Shown in pieces: positions 58,407 through 64,000 of a stretch of 64,000 bases of DNA; within the stretch, counting starts at the first letter, position 1, and every line of letters starts with the position of its first letter. The stretch is taken from NCBI GenBank assembly GCA_022497145.1, contig MU385920.1, positions 62,001-126,000 of the forward strand, read 5' to 3'. A program made the translations under genes and the position numbers. The notes below the pieces were generated by a model. The model saw only the letters and a program-made list of their open reading frames with translations. It did no database searches and was not told the origin of the DNA. The stretch comes from Rostrohypoxylon terebratum (Eukaryota > Ascomycota > Sordariomycetes > Xylariales > Hypoxylaceae).

Positions 58407-60995
58407 TTAAGTGATCCAATACCCACAGTACGATTCATCGTACGAAAGACCTTCGTAATGATTTCTCACCCAATTCCCCTTCAGGAGTTCTGAACCCTCA
58501 AATTTTATACCGCCGTCGCTAAGGCAAGATTTTAAGGTCCCTAGAACTTTCCCATCACCATCCACAACATCCGTACTAGCCGCCCCAGAATCCTCCTCCG
58601 TCCCAAATAAGACCACCTCGACATCTGTCGTGTAGTCGTAAGCAGCACCCTTGATCCCTTGCTTCCCGAGTACCAAAATCGCATTTCCCCTCACGTACAA
58701 AGGCATACTACTAAACCCGTGCCGCTCCCGAAACCACCCAGGTCCCTTACGCGTCCGGTTCGTGAAGAAACACGTCCATGTCCCCTTCGGCAGGTAAAAC
58801 TCCACCTCGCCCGACTCCTCGAACACCGGCGCCGCCAGCAACTTCTCCCCGATCATGAACTGCCTATCCAGGTACCAGCTCGTCGGGTCCTCCGGGAACT
58901 CGACGCACATGGCGCGCATGCTCATCGGCAAGCCCTGCTCCACGGCCTTGGTGCCTTGCGCCATGAGGTACGGCATCAGCCGGGTCTTGAGGGCGGTCCA
59001 TTTCGCCAGGATCGCGGAACAGCCTTCGGGGGACCGGTCGTCGTCGTCGATCAGCCAGGGCACGCGGTACGAGCCGCTGCCGTGTAGGCGGCTGTGCGAG
59101 CAGAGGAGTCCGAAGGCCACCCAGCGCTTGTACAGCCAGGAGGGCGGCGAGCCTTCGAAGCCGCCGATGTCATTCGACCAGAAGGTGAAGCCGCAGAGGC
59201 CGAGGCTTAGGCCGCCGCGGATGGATTCCGCCACTGGAGATGTGAGTTCATGGATGGAAAGGGGGAAATGGGGGGGTGCTACGTACTGGCTTCTGGGGTG
59301 GATTCGCAGTCACCGCCCCAGACGAGCGGGAATTGCTGGGTCCCAGCACACGCGGCGCGGGCGAAGAGGACGGCTTCGTTTTCGCCGTAGCGGGCTTGCA
59401 GGGCGTTGTATACGACTTTATTGTAGAGGTAGGCGTAGTAGTTCTGTTAAGTGTTAACACCGCGGTCGAATCCCCCTTGGTTTGAAATGATACCCTGCGC
59501 TGGAGGCAAACTTACATGCATCTTATGCGGATCAACGTCCTTGTCAAACCACTGCACATCCAGTGTTGGGATCCTCTCTCCGAAGTCGGTCTTGAGACAG
59601 TCAACGCCCTTATCGAATAATCCGTTCAGACACTCGGTGTACCATTTTACGGCCTCGGGGTTTGTGAAATCGACGAGTCCCATGCCGGCTTGCCATAGAT
59701 CCCATTGCCAGATATCTCCGTTCTTGCGCTTAACCAGATATCCCTTTTCGGCCGCGTGCGCGAAGGCGGCGCCGTGTTGTGCGATGTACGGGTTAATCCA
59801 GACACATACCTTACTTACCAATCCGGATGACTTGAGTCTAGCGATTTGCGCCTTGGGGTCAGGGAATTTCTCGGAGTCGAAGATGAAGTCTGTCCATTTG
59901 AAGCCCTACACAACATCAGGAGACCATCCCGAGGGTTTGGTAAAGGGAGCGATGAGCTTACCTTCATCCAGAAACAATCGTAGTGGAAAACATCCACCTG
60001 GATATCCCGCTCCTTCATCCCCTCAAGGAACGAGGTCACAGTCGCCTCATCATAGTTCGTCGTAAAACTAGTCGTAAGCCAAAGCCCATAACTCCAACTC
60101 GGGACCTTCGACGGCCTACCCGTCAGAACCGAGTACCGGTACAACACCTCCTTCGGCGTCGGCCCGTATATAATATACCACTTGAGCCTCTGGCCCTGCA
60201 CGCTAGTCTGCGCGCGGCAGCACCGCTCGCTGCCGACCTCGAGCTCGACCTTCCCAGGGGTGTCGATGAAGACGCCGTAGCCACGGCTGCTGAGGAAGAA
60301 GGACACGTTCTTGTACGCCTGCTCGCTCGACGTGCCGCCGTCCGCATTCCACAGCGAAATCGCCTGGCCGACCTTGTTGAAGGCCCCGAACCGCTCGCCC
60401 AGCCCGTGGATCGTCTCCCCGACGCTCAGGTTCGTCTGCGTGAACACGTGGTGCGCGAACTGCGTCATGTCCCCCGTCTGCAGCATGTTGCTCCACGCCG
60501 GGCTGTACGCGAGACCCACGCTGCGCGAGGAGAGGGAGGTTAGCGCTTTGGAGGCGGAGTCGGTGCCGTGGAACTGGATCCCGAAGGTGTGCTCGGCGGA
60601 GCTGATGGTGGCCGAGAGGGTGCCGGAGGTGAGGGTTGTGCCTTTGGCGCTTTTGGTGACTTGGGGAGAGTACTTCAGACCGCCTTGCGGGAAGAGCGAG
60701 AAGTTGGGGCCTTTGCGCGCCGCGCCGGACCAGTGGGTTGTCTCGACGGAGATTATGCCGTCGTGGGGGGCTTCGAGGTCCTGATGTTATTTAGCTGGCG
60801 GTCATAACTCGTGTTGTAAGTGATATTTACAATTGTTAGCGTGCTGCAATTTAGAGTATCACCGCGACTTCTGATCTTCTTGGTAGGGCATAGAAGGCTT
60901 AGACCCTTTTCTGTCTCTGTGATATCGTAGACCTCTTCGGCGTACTCGACGCGCACGCCCTCTGCCACCGCCCACATGCCATCGCGGAACTTCAT
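58407..60995 (-). CDS. GH31 alpha-xylosidase (intracellular)
   Basis: Removes alpha-1,6-xylose from the non-reducing end of xyloglucan oligosaccharides. Five exons: 60995-60831, 60780-59962, 59905-59516, 59443-59287 and 59233-58407, giving 785 residues. The donors are GTAAAT, GTAAGC, GTAAGT and GTACGT. Family marks: GLGERFGAFNKVGQ in the N-terminal beta-domain, WTTSFTTNYDE-type entry to the barrel (LWLTTSFTTNYDE), nucleophile D435 in CLKTDFGERIPT (the KTDFGERIP form is that of alpha-xylosidases such as YicI), acid/base D503 in VWGGDCES, and MAESIRGGLSLGLCGFTFWS after the fourth splice, with SNDIGGFEG. There is no signal peptide (MKFRDGMWAV start), so it should act inside the cell on imported oligosaccharides. 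Exon 2 is more GC-rich than its surroundings. An alpha-glucosidase activity is less likely given the nucleophile context. Confidence 0.9.
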
Positions 60996-61986
60996 GTTTA
61001 CTATATTGGCCGTTCAATCACTCGAAGCTATTGTTTACTTGTTGCAAAAGCTAGAATTAGAAGTGTCCCTACAGTTTATGAGAATAATAATACACTACAT
61101 GTCGATTTTCTACCTAGTTCCTATCAAGTAAAGTGCGGAGAGCCCAATGAGATCAAGTTGTGATGCTCAACCCCGACTTTGAACCGCAAATCGGACGCAT
61201 CTTCTATCACCAAATACCAAAATGGCATTCTTGCTTCTAAGCTTGGTCTTGGCTCAGACGATCATGGGAAGACGGGCCTCGGGCCGTAAACGCGATAGAT
61301 TTATCTCATCTTTCTACATAACTCAGACTTAATCGTATAGCCTTTGAGCCGCTCCTATCCAAGAATCGTAGACTGAGCACTAACCTAGCAGGATGTCGGT
61401 TTAATTGTAGACGAAAGGAAATACGATATAAGATGGGGTATCTCCACGAACCCTGGGTGAGGGCTGGTGGCGGGGGAATTCGGTGGAATCCTTGCCCACC
61501 AATGATAGGAGACGCCATATCGTGGCATGCTTTATACTCCTCAGTTCCCCGGACTTACCCCAACGCCTCCCCGGCTCGCCCCCAATTTTCCATCGTGAAC
61601 TATGATGGAAGCTGAGAGATTCTGCAGGTTCTTTTGTAGGTACCTAGGACCTAGGTTAGTACATGTAGAGCTGGCTTTTCGGAGGCACGGCCCAGTGTTT
61701 TCGAAGAGATGGGAGAACCATCAGATTTTGTAGATTTAATGTTTTGAATTGTGGTTTCTTTGCTTGGAAAGGCCCTATGTTGAGGCTAACCAGAATTCGG
61801 AGATTGCTCTCCCGTTGGCTAAGACCTGGGTTGACTTTCAATACGACTATACTGGTCAAGGATACGTATGTAGGTAGTTACGATATAAGTCATAGTGTTG
61901 AGATAGTTATGATTGGAATGATTTACTCAATATACCTTCGTGTCTTGGTATTTCGGTGAGTGGTGAATGAATAGCTGACTCGAAAA
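60996..61986. other. Shared divergent promoter of the GH31 and GH3 genes
   Basis: About 1 kb between the two ATGs, facing away from each other. No intact gene was seen; small frames are unsupported. Co-regulation of the two glycosidase genes from this region is an inference. Confidence 0.5.
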
Positions 61987-64000
61987 ATGCGGTGTTCACT
62001 TCCATTAGGCGTTGCCTCCTTGGTGGCGGCTGCATTAGCTATATCTAGCGACGCCAGCGCGCCACTTTACAAGGACTCATCAGCTTCGATAGAAGACAGA
62101 GTATCCGACCTACTATCGCGAATGACAATCGAAGACAAGACAGCTCAATTGGTTCAAGGAGATCTAAGAAATTGGATCGACATCTCAGATGGTACTCTCA
62201 ACCAAACCGGCTTAGAATGGAGCATGAAATACCGAGCTGGCTCCTATTATGTTGGTGTCGCTATACCCTGGGAGATGCTCAGCGATGGCATCAAGATCGG
62301 GCAGGACTATCTGATGCAGAACACCACGCTCGGGATACCGGCGTGGGTTCAATCTGAAGGCATACACGGCTTCTTAATTCCAAACGCCACGATTTTCAAT
62401 TCGCCAATCGCTCATGCGTGTTCCTTCAACCCGGCTCTAGTTGAGAAAATGGCGGCCGCAATTGCTCAGGAAGCTCGTGCGCTGGGCGTCAATCAGATTT
62501 TTGGGCCTCTCGCTGATTTGGCTCGCGAGTTGCGGTTTGGCCGTGTTGAGGAAACGTTCGGAGAGGATGGCTATCTGTAAGATATGCAACAGGTTAAAGA
62601 ATTTAACGTATGACTGATAATAAGACTAGAACCGGCGAGCTCGCTCATGCGTACGTCAAGGGTCTTCAGTCGGGCAACGTCTCGGCTATGGTAAAGCATT
62701 TTGTGAGTGGCACTATTATCTTAACAACCTCCATGGTAACAGTTATTAACAAAGAAAGGCTGCATTTGCATCACCGGAGCAGGGCATCAATACTGCCCCC
62801 GTTCATGGGGGAGAACGTGAATTGCGAACCACGTATTTACCTCCCTTCAAGCGAGCGATCATCGATGGTGGCGCCTTTTCCATCATGTCCGCATATCATA
62901 GTTATGATGGAATTCCCGCCGTGGCTGACAAACATACATTGACCGATATACTCAGGGGAGAATGGGGTTATAAGTATTTCGTAAGTAGAATTTCTGACTG
63001 CTGAGATGGGAAATTCTGATGTGTCTAGGTAATGAGTGATGCAGGAGCCACGGATCGCTTGTGTGTTAATTTCAAGATGTGTAAATCGAACCCTATTGAT
63101 TCCGAAGCTATAGTAAACTTGGTAAGTTCGCTCACGATAGTTAAAAACAAAAAGTAGAAATTCTAGGGGCTGACAAAATCGCAGGCACTTCCCGCCGGAA
63201 ACGACGTTGAAATGGGCGGCGGATCTTACAACTTCGAGAAGATCCCTGAAATGGTCGAGTCCGGGAAGCTCTCAATAGACGTAGTAGACGAAGCCGTCTC
63301 CAGACAACTACGCGCCAAATTCGAGATCGGGTTATTCGAGAACCCTTTTACCGGTGTCTCGGCAGAAGACCAGACCAAGTACATCAATACGCCGGAGACC
63401 GTCGAGCTCGCCAGACAGTTGGACGCGGAATCCATTGTCTTGCTTGAAAACCACAATAATATCCTGCCTTTGAAGAAAAATGCGAATATCGCTGTGATCG
63501 GACCCATGGCGCATGGTTACATGAATGTAAGGAGAAATTTGAAAAAAAAATAGAAAAGAGTGGCTAACAAAATTCAGTACGGCGACTACGTCCCCCACCC
63601 CGCCCAAACCCGCGGCGTCACACCCCTGGATGGCATAACCGCCGCCAGCACGGGCAAAGTAACCTACGCGCAAGGCTGCGAGCGGTGGTCGAACTCGGAA
63701 GACGGCTTCTCCGCCGCCGTCTCCCTCGCCCAAGCCGCCGACGTCGCAGTCGTCGTCGTCGGCACCTGGACACGGGACCAAGACGAGCTATGGGCGGGTC
63801 TAAACGCGACGACAGGCGAGCATGTCGACGTGAACTCGCTCTCGCTCGTGGGCGCGCAAGCCCCCCTGATCCGCGCCCTCCTCGCCACCGGCACCCCGAC
63901 CGTCGTCGTCTACTCCTCCGGCAAGCCCGTGACCGAGCCCTGGATCTCCTCCTCGGCCGCCGCGCTGCTGCAGCAGTTCTACCCCTCAGAGCAGGGCGGC
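61987..64000 (+). CDS. GH3 beta-glucosidase-type enzyme, secreted (cut by right edge)
   Basis: Exons 61987-62576, 62630-62702, 62759-62980, 63029-63121, 63185-63526 and 63578 to the edge, all with GT-AG introns and continuous frame; the start MRCSLPLG opens a signal peptide of about 24 residues. GH3 marks: EDRVSDLLSRMTIEDKTAQL, GIPAWVQSEGIHGF, ELRFGRVEETFGEDGYL, VKHF, then VMSDAGATDR whose D299 is the expected catalytic nucleophile, LPAGNDVEMGGG, the (alpha/beta)6 sandwich start SIVLLENHNNILPLKK, and VVVVGTWTRDQDE. The sixth exon is GC-rich. The C-terminal fibronectin-like domain lies beyond the window. The substrate may be cello- or xyloglucan-derived; a GH3 beta-xylosidase is possible but the nucleophile context fits beta-glucosidases better. 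It is divergent from the GH31 gene. Confidence 0.88.

Noticed and set aside
59451..60543. Long plus-strand open frames (204 and 186 codons)
   Set aside because: They lie antisense to the GH31 exons, whose catalytic motifs are unambiguous; they are frame shadows caused by the local GC-rich codon use.

Overview
The window is nuclear DNA of a filamentous ascomycete (Pezizomycotina, most likely a Sordariomycete). The evidence is short introns of about 50-110 bases with GTAAGT/GTATGT-type donors and CTAAC/CTAAT branch sites, a HET-domain gene, a fungal Ste20 kinase, an RSC9 chromatin subunit and a VAO-type secreted oxidoreductase. The lineage is inferred from gene content, not from a marker gene.

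Layout. 1-9 kb is metabolic: the tail of an M24 metallopeptidase, methylthioadenosine phosphorylase (minus), a secreted FAD-linked oxidoreductase, then dihydropyrimidinase and a beta-ureidopropionase-type amidohydrolase side by side on plus (a reductive pyrimidine catabolism pair, PYD2-PYD3, with two GATA-factor sites upstream). 9-12.7 kb holds a HET-domain gene (minus) and a repeat-rich spacer. 12.7-26.6 kb is housekeeping: an Ataxin-10/Ctr86-like protein, a disordered protein of unknown function, RSC9 (ARID + RFX-like + C2H2), and an Scp160/vigilin multi-KH protein whose first intron looks like a GC-AG intron. 26.6-31.7 kb has no recognisable gene. 31.7-38.6 kb holds a Ste20/PAK kinase and an SDR polyol dehydrogenase-like enzyme with a mitochondrial-type presequence.

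38.6-51.1 kb is a 12.5-kb stretch without an intact gene. It contains many short tandem repeats, TACCTA/TAGGTA motifs, a clear 299-bp TA-flanked miniature inverted-repeat transposon (43232-43530), and the decayed remains of a large patatin-like phospholipase gene with zinc-finger and GTPase-like parts (about 46.0-49.0 kb).

51.1-58.1 kb encodes the most unusual protein: about 2,280 residues, with seven predicted membrane segments in the first 240 residues and a roughly 2,000-residue disordered tail with two families of internal repeats. 58.4-64.0 kb holds divergently transcribed GH31 alpha-xylosidase (intracellular) and GH3 beta-glucosidase-type enzyme (secreted, cut by the right edge), a plausible xyloglucan-oligosaccharide utilisation pair.

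All intron boundaries were read by eye from splice-site consensus and frame continuity. Family names rest on recognised motifs; no database search was possible.
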